A DNA stretch of 64,000 nt. Source: Cytophagaceae bacterium (GTDB lineage Bacteria; Bacteroidota; Bacteroidia; Cytophagales; Cytophagaceae). Each line of letters begins with the position of its first letter. The stretch's first letter is position 1. Of the stretch, positions 36,519 through 45,829 are shown piece by piece. The translations under genes and the position numbers were made by a program. The stretch covers positions 1 to 64,000 of the forward strand of contig JALONH010000002.1 of NCBI GenBank assembly GCA_025455005.1. Direction: 5' to 3'. The notes beneath the pieces were generated by a model that worked only from the letters and a program-made list of their open reading frames with translations, searched no databases and was not told the origin of the DNA.

Positions 36519-37664
36519 ATGAAAAAAAGTTTATGGTTAATAGGACTCGTCCTATTCATCTCTTGGTCTTGTAAAAGAGACTATGAAGATAAAGGTTTTA
36601 TAGGAACACCTTTTATTTCGGCAAGTGAAAACTTTCAGATTACGAGTCCATTGAGTGTAGCATTTCCTACAACTGTTAATTTTGCTAATGCAGAGATTCA
36701 AGAATTTAATGCTTCATTTAATGAGAAAGTTACTTGGGAATTACAGTTAACAGGTATAAAATCAGGTGCTACTTTTTTAATGAAAGGAACATCTGATGCG
36801 TTAGATGCTTCTAACGCTAGTTGGAATGGAAGGCATGACGGAATATATTTCTTCGAATCAAATGATTCTGTTGTAGCTTCATTAAAAGTAATTGGATATA
36901 AGGATATATTAACTACTTCTTTTAAAATTGCTCCCAATGGACAAAAGAATTACACGACAGGTAATCCTAATTTATCTTACATTTTAAGAACTAATTTTGA
37001 GTTAATTGCTCCAGCAAATGCACCGATAAACGACCAAAATATAAATCTTTTTCCAACACAATTTTCAATATCGCCTCCAGGTATTATAACTGGTTCCGTT
37101 TTGCAAAATGATGAAATTAGAGCCCCTGAAGGGTTTAGATTTGGGAGAGTTGCTGGATTGTCTACAGCCTCTAATGGTTTTTTTGTTGGTGGTATTCAGC
37201 ATAGAAGACCCAATGCCAATTTATCGTCATTTTATATAAACTGGACTGATCCTGAACAGGTTTATGTAAATATATATGTTAGAGGTGTTGATAATATGCT
37301 TCCCAACAGTCGGCCTGTAGCTGTATTAAATTTTGAGTTTCATGAAGATGATAGGGATGATAGGGTATGTGGAACTATCCCTTCTACACCCAATGATAGA
37401 CATTGTCCAACAGATGAGGATTCTTGGGTATTTAGAATACCTATTTCTCACACAGGTTGGAAATTATTTAGCAATAAATATTCTAATTTAACTCCTGGGG
37501 AAGATGCAGCTAATGGTGGAAGTGGTAATAGAATATTACAACCGGATAGGATTTTCCGTGTTCAAATGGGTTTGATTTCTAACCCACCATTTAATTACGT
37601 TCAAGCAGAATTTGATTTTGCTTGTTTTACTCTAGGTGCGCCATTTGATCCTAAAACATTTTAA
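36519..37664 (+). CDS. Lipoprotein of the cellulose-type locus (381 aa)
   Basis: N-terminal lipoprotein signal with the Cys in LFISWSCKRDYEDK; the acidic residues after the Cys resemble the export signal that sends Bacteroidota lipoproteins to the cell surface. The rest is beta-rich, consistent with Ig-like or jelly-roll modules (SFNEKVTWELQL, KVIGYKDILTTSFKI), and ends in a Cys-containing region (CGTIPSTPNDRHCPTDED). No SusD helices or TPR. I do not recognise a family. It starts 17 bases after the second barrel gene and is probably a surface polysaccharide-binding partner of the barrels. Confidence 0.8.
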   Translation: MKKSLWLIGLVLFISWSCKRDYEDKGFIGTPFISASENFQITSPLSVAFPTTVNFANAEIQEFNASFNEKVTWELQLTGIKSGATFLMKGTSDALDASNASWNGRHDGIYFFESNDSVVASLKVIGYKDILTTSFKIAPNGQKNYTTGNPNLSYILRTNFELIAPANAPINDQNINLFPTQFSISPPGIITGSVLQNDEIRAPEGFRFGRVAGLSTASNGFFVGGIQHRRPNANLSSFYINWTDPEQVYVNIYVRGVDNMLPNSRPVAVLNFEFHEDDRDDRVCGTIPSTPNDRHCPTDEDSWVFRIPISHTGWKLFSNKYSNLTPGEDAANGGSGNRILQPDRIFRVQMGLISNPPFNYVQAEFDFACFTLGAPFDPKTF

Positions 37665-37676
37665 TTAACTAGAAAA

Positions 37677-39314
37677 ATGAGACTTTTAGCGTCTATTACG
37701 ATATTACTCGCGGTAGTTGCCAAACAATGCGCCTCTTTCGATCCGGTAGCATTGGATGACAAACATCAAATCGCAGTTCCTGAAGAAGCCGAGAAAGGAA
37801 CAAAAGCATGTCAATACCAAAAAGGTATGATTGACGACTTCAGTGGAGATATTTTCAGCTGGTGGGTCGGTAATGATAAGGTACAATTGACCCGACAAGG
37901 GGATACGTTACGAATTGTTGCGAAAGAAGTAGGTTCTCAATGGACCCCATTTGGAAAAGAAATGGCTCTATTGGATTTCACAGAATGTCCAGTAGTAAAA
38001 GTACGTTGCCGCGCGGAAGGGGAGAAATCGCCTACTCTTAGTGTACACTTAAAAGATGTAAATGCTTTAGACGCCAATGCTGACGCTCCTAAAGCACGTA
38101 TTCATCTTGGTAAGGAGTTTAAGGACTATTATTTCAGTTTTCATAACAAATGGAAACAAACATGGCCGGATATTCAAAAAGTAGATGAGACAATGATTCG
38201 TGAAATCATGGTATTCATTAACGGTGGTATGGTAGACTGGACCGGAACGCTTTATATTGATGAAATAAAAGTAGTATCTACGAGCGAAATGCCGGTTGTT
38301 GTTGCTCAGGCCGGTGGTATGATTGATGACTTTTCGGAAGAATTATATTCTTGGTGGGCCGGAAATGAGAAGGTAAACCTTGAAAAATTAGGAGACCAAA
38401 TGGTAGTAGCTTGTAATGCGGCTGGTCCTACCTATGAATTATTTGGTCGTGCCTTTAATGAAATGGACTTTAATAAAGCTCAAATTGTTCGAATTAAAGC
38501 GCGTTCTGAAGGCGGATCTCCATTACTTCGGGTAGATTTTAAAGATAAAAACGGGTACGTTACGAACGGTTCTCCCGTTATCAATAAAATCCAAGAAAGT
38601 ACAGAGTTTAAAGATTACTTTTATAATTACAGAGGAAAATACACTCAATCATGGCCGGATAAACAAACTGTAGATGCCAGTGGAATCAAAGAAGTCCTGA
38701 TGTTCATTAATCCGGGAGGGGAAGCGTTTACCGGTAAAATCTTTATTGAGGAAATAGAGGTCATTACGGATGAACAATATGCTAAACTTACAGGTGGTAC
38801 AAATCAAGGATTAAAATCCAACGCAGCCGGTCTTTTAGTAGTCGATGATTTCTCTGGAGATGTAAGTTCTTGGTGGTCCGGTAGTGATAAAATTACTTTT
38901 GTTCAAGAGAACGCTGCCTTGAAAGTAAATTTTGCCGCAGCAGGTCCAAAATATGATGTATTTGGAACCGGTTTTAAAACAACGGATTTTACCAAAACTC
39001 CGGTGTTGAAATTCAGAATTAAAAACTCCGGTGCGCCCTTTGACTTAAGAGTTGATGTCAAAGATCTAGACGGCAATACTACCAATGCAACACCGGTAGT
39101 TGTTAAGGTAGCTACATCCTCGGATTATGTTACATATTATGCTGATTTTACTGGTAAGTTTAATCAGTCTTGGCCAAATGCCAAAACAGTTAATCCAGCC
39201 CAAATTTCCGAATTGATTGTTATGCCTAATCCAGGTGGTACTACTTATACTGGCACGATTTTGATAGATGAAATTAATATAGTCACACTAGAACAATACA
39301 ACACTAAAAAATAA
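37677..39314 (+). CDS. Triple-repeat carbohydrate-binding-like protein (545 aa)
   Basis: Three copies of a domain of about 150 residues at about residues 51-200, 214-363 and 388-536. Each starts with DDFS followed by SWW and G-D/E-K (SWWVGNDK, SWWAGNEK, SWWSGSDK), has F-KDYY/F-type and QTWPD/QSWP cores with K-V, and ends in TGTLYIDEIKVV, TGKIFIEEIEVI or TGTILIDEINIV. This pattern looks like a galactose-binding jelly-roll, as in carbohydrate-binding modules of the CBM11/CBM4 type, with two exposed Trp per copy as likely sugar platforms. The N-terminus is a signal peptide; AKQC is a poor lipobox. The next gene, 4 bases on, is GH9. Function is inference. Confidence 0.82.
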   Translation: MRLLASITILLAVVAKQCASFDPVALDDKHQIAVPEEAEKGTKACQYQKGMIDDFSGDIFSWWVGNDKVQLTRQGDTLRIVAKEVGSQWTPFGKEMALLDFTECPVVKVRCRAEGEKSPTLSVHLKDVNALDANADAPKARIHLGKEFKDYYFSFHNKWKQTWPDIQKVDETMIREIMVFINGGMVDWTGTLYIDEIKVVSTSEMPVVVAQAGGMIDDFSEELYSWWAGNEKVNLEKLGDQMVVACNAAGPTYELFGRAFNEMDFNKAQIVRIKARSEGGSPLLRVDFKDKNGYVTNGSPVINKIQESTEFKDYFYNYRGKYTQSWPDKQTVDASGIKEVLMFINPGGEAFTGKIFIEEIEVITDEQYAKLTGGTNQGLKSNAAGLLVVDDFSGDVSSWWSGSDKITFVQENAALKVNFAAAGPKYDVFGTGFKTTDFTKTPVLKFRIKNSGAPFDLRVDVKDLDGNTTNATPVVVKVATSSDYVTYYADFTGKFNQSWPNAKTVNPAQISELIVMPNPGGTTYTGTILIDEINIVTLEQYNTKK

Positions 39315-39318
39315 CACG

Positions 39319-41082
39319 ATGAAAACATGGTTTAAACTATTGTGCACTGCTTTCATAGCTGTTATATATAATACTGCTGGAGCACAAATAACCGATGCGA
39401 TTCGAGTAAATCAAGTAGGTTTTTATCCGAATGCACCTAAAATAGCAATCGTTACTGATTCAAATGCTAAGGAGTTTTCCATCATCAATGTAAGCTCCAA
39501 GCAAGTTGCTTTTACCGGAACGCTTCAAAAAATGGGTGTTTGGGAATATTCCAATGAGTATTCAGGGAAAGCTGATTTCAGTAAATTATCCCAAGAAGGC
39601 ACCTATTATGTGGAAGTGAAAGGAGTAGGTCAATCTCATCCATTTACGATCTCGAATCAAGCCAACTTAGCAGTAGGGAAAGCATCTTTACGCTTCTTCT
39701 ACTATCAAAGAGCTTGTATAGACTTACCGGAAATGTATGCCGGTAAATGGGCTCGGAAAGCAGGACACGTTCAGCAAGATGGGAATGCTGTCATTCACTC
39801 TTCTGCAGCTACAACTGAACGCCCGGAAGGAACGAAATTTTACTCCGGAAAAGGTTGGTATGACGCCGGTGATTATAATAAATACATTGTAAACTCCGGG
39901 ATTTCTACTTATACATTAATGTCCTTATATGAGGGGTATCCTAAATTCTTTGATACTTTAAAGTTAAACATTCCGGAAAGTAATAATGCTATACCGGATG
40001 TATTAGACGAAGTGTGGTGGAATTTACGTTGGATGCTGACCATGCAAGATAAAGATGGAGGTGTTTATCATAAATTAACCAATACAAATTTTGATGGTTC
40101 AATAGCTCCGGATAAAGCAACGAATACTCGTTATGCGATTATGAAAACTACTGCTGCTACCTTAGACTTCTCTGCTGTAATGGCGGTGGCACATAGAGTA
40201 TACCGTAAATTCGATAAGAAATTTGCAGATTCTTGTTTGAAAGCAAGTATCTCAGCGTATGCTTGGGCTATTAAAAATAATAAAGTGATTTATAACCAAG
40301 GTGGAATGAATCAAAAATTCAATCCGGATATCAATACCGGGGCTTATGATGACGCGAACGTTGGCGACGAGTTTCAATGGGCTGCAATCGAATTGTTCAT
40401 TGCTACCGGTAAACTACGCTATATGGACGATGCCAATATTGAGTTTACGATTCGAAATAATTTCGATACACCTACCTGGGCGGCTGTTAATACACTTGGA
40501 TTATATAGCTTAGTTCAAAATAGAGACTTTCTCCCTGAAGAGTTTGCACCTACTATGGAATTAGTAAAAGACAAATTGGTTACTATGGCAGGTAAGATGC
40601 AAAAATACCAAGCCAATAAATCTGAATTTGGAATTGTGATGGGTGAACGTAGTGGTAACTTCAATTGGGGAAGTAACTCAACCGCAGCTAACCAAGGTAT
40701 GATGATGATGATGGCTTACCGACTGACCGGTGAGTCTGATTTCTTAAATGCAGCGATTTCGAACTTAGATTATCTACTAGGAAGAAATGGAACAGGGTTC
40801 TGTTATGTGACCGGTTTTGGTGGAAAACAAGTGATGAATCCACACCATAGACCATCTGAATCGGATGAAAACTTATATCCGGTTCCGGGTATGTTGTGTG
40901 GTGGGCCTAATCCGGGCCAAGAAGATGCTCGTGATTGTGCCGGCAAATACACGACTAATTTACCTGCTAAATCGTATATAGATGTTCAATGCTCTTATGC
41001 AACAAATGAGGTGGCTATCAACTGGAATGCCCCTTTAGCCTATTTAGCATTAGCAATAGAAGCTACTAAAGGCAAACGGTAA
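39319..41082 (+). CDS. Glycoside hydrolase family 9 cellulase (endoglucanase) with N-terminal Ig-like domain
   Basis: Secreted inverting cellulase. Signal peptide ends AGAQ (about residue 23). A CelD-N Ig-like domain (INQVGFYPNAPK type, about residues 25-115) precedes an (alpha/alpha)6 barrel. Catalytic bases Asp182 and Asp185 lie in GWYDAGDYNKY, the conserved His in NPHHRPS (about residues 507-513), and the acid Glu564 in SYATNEVAINWNAPL. All are present, so it should be active. At 587 aa it has no CBM3c and no T9SS sorting domain, so it may stay periplasmic or be released by another route. It ends the operon and is followed by a terminator. Confidence 0.95.
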   Translation: MKTWFKLLCTAFIAVIYNTAGAQITDAIRVNQVGFYPNAPKIAIVTDSNAKEFSIINVSSKQVAFTGTLQKMGVWEYSNEYSGKADFSKLSQEGTYYVEVKGVGQSHPFTISNQANLAVGKASLRFFYYQRACIDLPEMYAGKWARKAGHVQQDGNAVIHSSAATTERPEGTKFYSGKGWYDAGDYNKYIVNSGISTYTLMSLYEGYPKFFDTLKLNIPESNNAIPDVLDEVWWNLRWMLTMQDKDGGVYHKLTNTNFDGSIAPDKATNTRYAIMKTTAATLDFSAVMAVAHRVYRKFDKKFADSCLKASISAYAWAIKNNKVIYNQGGMNQKFNPDINTGAYDDANVGDEFQWAAIELFIATGKLRYMDDANIEFTIRNNFDTPTWAAVNTLGLYSLVQNRDFLPEEFAPTMELVKDKLVTMAGKMQKYQANKSEFGIVMGERSGNFNWGSNSTAANQGMMMMMAYRLTGESDFLNAAISNLDYLLGRNGTGFCYVTGFGGKQVMNPHHRPSESDENLYPVPGMLCGGPNPGQEDARDCAGKYTTNLPAKSYIDVQCSYATNEVAINWNAPLAYLALAIEATKGKR

Positions 41083-41104
41083 GATTTAGTTCTCATAGAA
41101 TTTA

Positions 41105-41143
41105 ATACAAAAGGGAGGTTTTAATCTCCCTTTTGTATTTTTT
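41105..41143 (+). terminator. Intrinsic terminator at the end of the cellulose-type operon
   Basis: A perfect 13-bp stem (ATACAAAAGGGAG / CTCCCTTTTGTAT) with an 8-base loop, followed by a run of T. It lies 22 bases after the GH9 stop. Confidence 0.88.
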
Positions 41144-41197
41144 ATAAAAACCTTACCATTCGTTTTACGTACACAGTATTGAATTTTGTTCCAAAAG

Positions 41198-42121
41198 ATG
41201 TTACGTATAACTTTCATCCTCCTTTTTAGTTGCTTATCTTCTTTAAGTAATCGTGCTTGGGCACAATATTATTTAGAAGATATTAATAAGTATTATGTTG
41301 ATGAAATTCTATACCGTAAAATCCATGATTTTCCCGAATTACCCTTGTATTACCCTTTCGCAGATGGGAAAGGGATGCATCCTAATTTAAATGCGATTCC
41401 TACTTTTTCTAAAAAAGTAGCATTGGTTTCTTTTTATGTTTGGGATAATGAAATGTTGGAAACCAGGGTATCTCCATTAAAACAATGGTCAGGCTCAACT
41501 TGGATAGATGATGAAGGTAATAATCGATTAGCCGGTGATTTAAGTCGTTATTGTGTTCCACAAATGCGTACAACGTTTGATTCTCTAGGTACGATTTTGT
41601 TAACCCCGGATGATTTTAATGACAAACAGCGAGCGGTGTACGATTCGTTCTTAATGAAATACAAACGATCGTATAGAGCAAAAATAAACGATTCCATTTC
41701 GTACGATGTATGCGCATCTAAAGACTATAGGTTTATTAAAACACCTATGCTTAACAATGATTTAATTGCTGCAACGACTTTAGGTGAATTAGCCACGGCA
41801 CTTGGAGTGGATGCTGTTTTAATTATTCAAAATGATGTTCTGTTTGATGGCCGTTATGGTATTTTGAATAATATACATTTATACATGTATGGTCCTAATC
41901 CCATGGCAACCGATAGTATCCCTTTCAACAAAAAAGGGTATTATAATGGTCAATTGTATTTACAGATTAAAATGGAACTCTTTGGAAGAGTATCTCAATA
42001 TGAAGAGGGGCAAATTACATATGAAAACTATACCGGATACGATCGTATGGTTCGACTTATGGTAAATAATTTGTATCGAGAATACAGAAAAAGAAGTAAA
42101 ATCGCTCCCAAAACTAAATAA
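41198..42121 (+). CDS. Secreted protein of unknown function (307 aa)
   Basis: No family recognised. The ATG at 41198 gives a signal peptide (MLRITFILLFSCLSSLSNRAWAQ). The upstream TTG frame adds four residues and is less likely. The mature part begins YYLEDINKYYVDEILY and contains DELPLYYPFADGKG-like and VDAVLIIQNDVLFDGRYGILNNIHLYMYG segments, a pattern of alternating strands and helices, with a basic tail KRSKIAPKTK. It starts 55 bases after the cellulose-operon terminator, so it has its own promoter. A weak echo of gliding protein GldN (PLYYP) near the N-terminus was not enough to name it. Confidence 0.75.
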   Translation: MLRITFILLFSCLSSLSNRAWAQYYLEDINKYYVDEILYRKIHDFPELPLYYPFADGKGMHPNLNAIPTFSKKVALVSFYVWDNEMLETRVSPLKQWSGSTWIDDEGNNRLAGDLSRYCVPQMRTTFDSLGTILLTPDDFNDKQRAVYDSFLMKYKRSYRAKINDSISYDVCASKDYRFIKTPMLNNDLIAATTLGELATALGVDAVLIIQNDVLFDGRYGILNNIHLYMYGPNPMATDSIPFNKKGYYNGQLYLQIKMELFGRVSQYEEGQITYENYTGYDRMVRLMVNNLYREYRKRSKIAPKTK

Positions 42122-42240
42122 TTAAGATGTACTAGTTATAGTTGTATTGTTTAGACTAAACTATTTTTAATTTATTGAAATGTAGTAGGTATAATTCATT
42201 GCTTTTTTTAAAGACCAATTAACAGTATCTTTCCCTTTAA

Positions 42241-43485
42241 CTAAACGACTTTATTTGTGTAGCTACGAATTCGTTTAGTTAACTCAATCGCTACGGTATT
42301 AGCGGAAGACCAACATGCTTGAAAATTAAAACCACCTGTTATTCCATCTACATTCAACACTTCTCCTGTTGCAAATAGGCCATCTTGTTGTCTGTGCATA
42401 AACGTATCCGGATCAAAAAAATCCGTATTTAATCCTCCACAAGTAACAAACTCTTCTTTAAACGTAGTTTTACCGGACATGCTAAGAGAATATCGTGTGA
42501 TATGGTCGGTGAGAAGTTGACGTTTTGCTTTGCCTACTTCAGCCCACTTCAGCCAATCCGGGAACAAACAGGCCTCACAAATATGGACCCACAATCGTTT
42601 GGGAATTTCTTCAAATGGACTAAATGAACGTACCGTTTTTTTATGCTCTGAAGTCTGAATGTTCTTTAATATCCGTTCCGTTTCCTGAAAGGATTTTCCT
42701 AACCAATTAATTTGAACAGTTTCTTGATATTGGGAATGAAATAAAGGGATAGCTCCAAATGCAGAAAGTTTTAAAACTGCCGGTCCGCTTATACCCCAAT
42801 GAGTGATTAATAAAGGGCCTGTGTATTCTAGTTTATGGGAAGATAACGTTATGACAGCGCTCGGTACACTACAACCCATCAATTCTTTTAAAGGGCTATT
42901 GGGAATATTAAACGTAAATAAAGAAGGAATTCTAGGTGTTAACTGTAGGTCTAGTTTTTGTAACCATTGATAATGCTGATCGGAAGATTGCCCTCCAATA
43001 CTAATTACTATATTTTTCGTTTCGAAAAAAGCTTGATTGGAACAATAGACTAACCAATGAGATTCTTTTCGTTCTAATGAAACAACTTCATGTTGGTAAT
43101 GTAAAGGAATAGCGTATTGTTGAAGTAATTGTTGAAATAATCGAATTATAGTTTCAGAGGAATTACTTTCCGGAAAAATTCGGTTGTCGGCTTCTGTCTT
43201 TAATTCAACTCCATGTTTTTGAAACCATTCTATAGTATCTTTATTATTGAAAGTATTAAATGCTTGTTTTAAAAAAAAAGATCCTCTAGGGTAGTTATCA
43301 AGAAAGGTGGAAGTCGTACTGTTATTGGTAACATTACAGCGTCCACCACCTGAAATACGTACTTTCGTTAAGACTTTTGCTGTTTTTTCCAGTATGACTA
43401 TTCGAGCAGCCGGATTTAATTCTGCAAGTCGTAAAGCAGTGAAAAAACCGGACGCACCACCACCTATGATTAAAACATCTATCAT
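42241..43485 (-). CDS. HI0933/BaiN-type FAD-dependent oxidoreductase
   Basis: Flavoprotein of the HI0933 family. N-terminal Rossmann FAD site DVLIIGGGASGFFTALRLAE (residues 3-22), the family motif KVRISGGGRCNVTNNS (about 41-56), a middle substrate domain and a C-terminal FAD closure with GEVLNVDGITGGFNFQACWSSA. Homologues have been assigned varied or unclear substrates, so I give no reaction. Its ATG overlaps the stop of the upstream HerA-like ATPase gene by 4 bases (ATGA). Confidence 0.9.
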   Translation of the reverse strand: MIDVLIIGGGASGFFTALRLAELNPAARIVILEKTAKVLTKVRISGGGRCNVTNNSTTSTFLDNYPRGSFFLKQAFNTFNNKDTIEWFQKHGVELKTEADNRIFPESNSSETIIRLFQQLLQQYAIPLHYQHEVVSLERKESHWLVYCSNQAFFETKNIVISIGGQSSDQHYQWLQKLDLQLTPRIPSLFTFNIPNSPLKELMGCSVPSAVITLSSHKLEYTGPLLITHWGISGPAVLKLSAFGAIPLFHSQYQETVQINWLGKSFQETERILKNIQTSEHKKTVRSFSPFEEIPKRLWVHICEACLFPDWLKWAEVGKAKRQLLTDHITRYSLSMSGKTTFKEEFVTCGGLNTDFFDPDTFMHRQQDGLFATGEVLNVDGITGGFNFQACWSSANTVAIELTKRIRSYTNKVV

Positions 43486-45035
43486 GAACGACGACGTGTA
43501 CGATTGGTCGTTTTTACTCCGAGCACCCCTAATAAACCACGGGTAAGTTCTTGTACCAAGGTGCGCCCAATTTGTTTAGCAATAGGACTATTGATAGCTT
43601 CTTCTAATGTTGATTTCTCTCTTCGGGTACTTGTTGATTTCTTCTTCCCCTCCGTATCACTTGTGTCTAAATCTTTTTCTTTGGCGGCTAGTTTGTCATT
43701 CAAGATTTCGTAAGCAGTCTCTCGATCTATTGTCGTATTGTATTTTTGTTTAAGGGCCGACTGTTGAATGATTTGGTCGATTTCTGAATCTGTTAGAATA
43801 TCCATTCTTGAACGAGGAGCACAAAGTAACGTATGTACTAGTGGTGTTGGTACACCTTTTTCAGAGAGAACCGTAATAGCTGCTTCACCTATCCCCAAAG
43901 AAGTTAATAGGGTATCGGTTTTGTAATAATCAGTAAGCGGGTAATTTTCGGAAATTAATTTAATTTGCTTTCTATCGGCTGCAGTTGTAGCGCGTAATGC
44001 ATGTTGAATTTTCAATCCGAGTTGTCCTAAGATAGAGGCTGGAATATCAATAGGATTTTGAGTGCAAAAGAAAACCCCCACACCTTTAGAGCGAATTAGT
44101 TTTATAATCGTTTCTATTTGATCTAAAAGAGCTTTGGAAGCTTCATTGAAAATTAAGTGAGCCTCATCAATAAAAATAACAAGCTTAGGTTTTTCCGGAT
44201 CTCCTATTTCAGGGAAAGTACTATACATTTCAGCCAGAAGGCTTAACATGAAAGTAGAAAAAAGTTTAGGTCGATCTTGTATATCCGTTAATTTAATTAT
44301 GGATACATATCCTTTTCCTGTCGAATCCAATCTACATAAATCGGCTACTTCAAACGAGTATTCACCAAAAAACATATCAGCACCTTGTTGTTCCAATTCA
44401 ATGATTTTTCTTAAAATCGTAGATACAGAGGTGGATGAAATTTTACCATACTCTTTTTCTATAGCTACTTTACCTTCGTCGGTAATAAACTGTAACAAAC
44501 GTTTGAAATCTTTTAGATCAATAAGTGGTAAGCGTTCATCGTCACAATATTTAAAAATTAGAGATACTACACCGCTTTGAGTATCATTTAGTCCAAGGAT
44601 TTTAGAAAACAATACAGGGCCAAATTCGGAAACTGTAGCGCGTAAGCGAACCCCTTTTTCTTTAGATAAGGAAAATAATTCTACCGGAAAAGCTTGGGGG
44701 TGGTAAGGGGTTCCGATGTGTTGGTGGCGTTCTTCTATCTTAGGATTAGAAACTCCTGCTTGTGCGAGCCCACTTAAATCACCTTTTATATCCATTAACA
44801 ATACAGGGATTCCTTTTAAAGAAAGCGATTCAGCAAAGGTTTGTAATGTTTTCGTTTTTCCAGTTCCGGTTGCTCCGGCTATCATACCATGACGATTTAA
44901 TGTTTTTAAGGGGACTTGAACCGAAGTACCCGTTAGAGGTTTACCGTCTAAAATTGCGCCTCCTAGTAATAGAGCATCTCCTTTAAATGTATAGGTTGAT
45001 TGAATATGTTGTACAAAAGTGTCGTTTGTGCTCAT
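43482..45035 (-). CDS. HerA-like ATPase (DUF853/YjgR family)
   Basis: P-loop ATPase related to HerA/FtsK: Walker A in GATGTGKTKTLQTF (about residues 54-67), Walker B in LVIFIDEAHLIF, the arginine-finger region LRATTAADRKQIK, then a basic C-terminus (RTRRRS). The family is widespread but its role, possibly DNA translocation or stress-linked, is not established. The gene is co-transcribed with the flavoprotein gene. Its upstream region (about 300 bases to the TerB-like gene) is shared with a divergent gene. Confidence 0.88.
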   Translation of the reverse strand: MSTNDTFVQHIQSTYTFKGDALLLGGAILDGKPLTGTSVQVPLKTLNRHGMIAGATGTGKTKTLQTFAESLSLKGIPVLLMDIKGDLSGLAQAGVSNPKIEERHQHIGTPYHPQAFPVELFSLSKEKGVRLRATVSEFGPVLFSKILGLNDTQSGVVSLIFKYCDDERLPLIDLKDFKRLLQFITDEGKVAIEKEYGKISSTSVSTILRKIIELEQQGADMFFGEYSFEVADLCRLDSTGKGYVSIIKLTDIQDRPKLFSTFMLSLLAEMYSTFPEIGDPEKPKLVIFIDEAHLIFNEASKALLDQIETIIKLIRSKGVGVFFCTQNPIDIPASILGQLGLKIQHALRATTAADRKQIKLISENYPLTDYYKTDTLLTSLGIGEAAITVLSEKGVPTPLVHTLLCAPRSRMDILTDSEIDQIIQQSALKQKYNTTIDRETAYEILNDKLAAKEKDLDTSDTEGKKKSTSTRREKSTLEEAINSPIAKQIGRTLVQELTRGLLGVLGVKTTNRTRRRS

Positions 45036-45332
45036 GATATGAATTAATTATAACCTAAAAATACTTTCAAAAATTGGTATAGTGTACACAATGTAGATAA
45101 TTTAAAAGAACCGAAAATGGCTATTATCTATTGCTTCGTATAATTCAATTAATCGAAAGTAGTATTTTAAATACTATTTTATTGTATTATTTAAATATTT
45201 ATACTTTTTAAATATATGATAATTAGGTGTATATATATTTATATTGAAATTATTTTGTTAATAATTTTATAACATTGATATTTTTTTCTACTTTTGTATC
45301 GCAGAAATTTATTAGAAAAGTATAATAATCAG
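45036..45332. promoter_or_regulatory. AT-rich divergent promoter region; -7 element TACTTTTG at 45289-45296
   Basis: This 297-base spacer lies between the HerA-like gene (minus) and the TerB-like gene (plus). TACTTTTG fits TAnnTTTG, 36 bases before the TerB-like ATG. The rest is extremely AT-rich with no visible repeat or RNA gene. Confidence 0.45.
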
Positions 45333-45758
45333 ATGGAAATCTTTGTAAGTAAAAAAACAAAAGGGATTAAAAGCCAGATTGCCAATTTAGTAGCCGTCGC
45401 ACAGCTAGATGGTACATTTTCTGTTTCAGAAAAGAAATTGGTTTATGAGGTAGGGGAGAAAAACGGTATAAGCCGGGAGCGGGTAAAAGAAATAATTCGT
45501 AGTAAAGAACCTATAAAATTTAAAGTGCCGGACAACGATTCCTTACGTTTCGATAGGATTTATGAAGCAATTCAGATGCTGTTAGCTGAAAAAGAAAAAG
45601 AAGAAGAAAAGTTAGATTTCTGTACAGAATTAGCCATCAAGTTAGGCATTCGAATGGCTGTTGCTGCTATACTAGTAAAGAAGATTCATATTGGGATGCA
45701 AGAAGGAAAATCCTTTAAGGAATTAAAGCAAGAATGTGCTGATTTCTTGAACTATTAA
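45333..45758 (+). CDS. TerB-like (tellurite-resistance fold) small helical protein
   Basis: Helical protein of about 141 aa. The segment LVAVAQLDGTFSVSEKKLVYEVGEKNGIS (about residues 19-47) is the acidic TerB-type first motif (metal-binding Asp), and a central Glu/Lys-rich coil (LLAEKEKEEEKLDF) precedes a C-terminal hydrophobic helix (LGIRMAVAAILVKKI). I use the ATG at 45333, because the TTG at 45294 adds an unlikely leader. TerB folds occur in metal-stress and unknown roles. No ter operon is nearby. A terminator is shared with leuS. Confidence 0.8.
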   Translation: MEIFVSKKTKGIKSQIANLVAVAQLDGTFSVSEKKLVYEVGEKNGISRERVKEIIRSKEPIKFKVPDNDSLRFDRIYEAIQMLLAEKEKEEEKLDFCTELAIKLGIRMAVAAILVKKIHIGMQEGKSFKELKQECADFLNY

Positions 45759-45802
45759 AAGTAAATGTGGTGGGGTGTTTATCACCCTTGGTTGTTTAAT
45801 TG

Positions 45803-45829
45803 AAAAAGGGGCTTTATGCCCCTTTTTTT
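45803..45829. terminator. Bidirectional terminator between the TerB-like gene and leuS
   Basis: A 10-bp perfect stem AAAAAGGGGC / GCCCCTTTTT with a TTTAT loop, flanked by A- and T-runs; it serves the convergent pair. Confidence 0.88.

Noticed and set aside
32497-41082. SusC/SusD polysaccharide utilisation locus
   Set aside because: No TonB box, plug domain or SusD-type helical lipoprotein is visible, so I do not call it a Sus-type locus.
42149-42170. Short palindrome GTTTAG-A-CTAAAC followed by T-rich bases as terminator
   Set aside because: The stem is only 5-6 bp of mostly A-T pairs, and it does not lie directly at a gene end with a clear U-tract.
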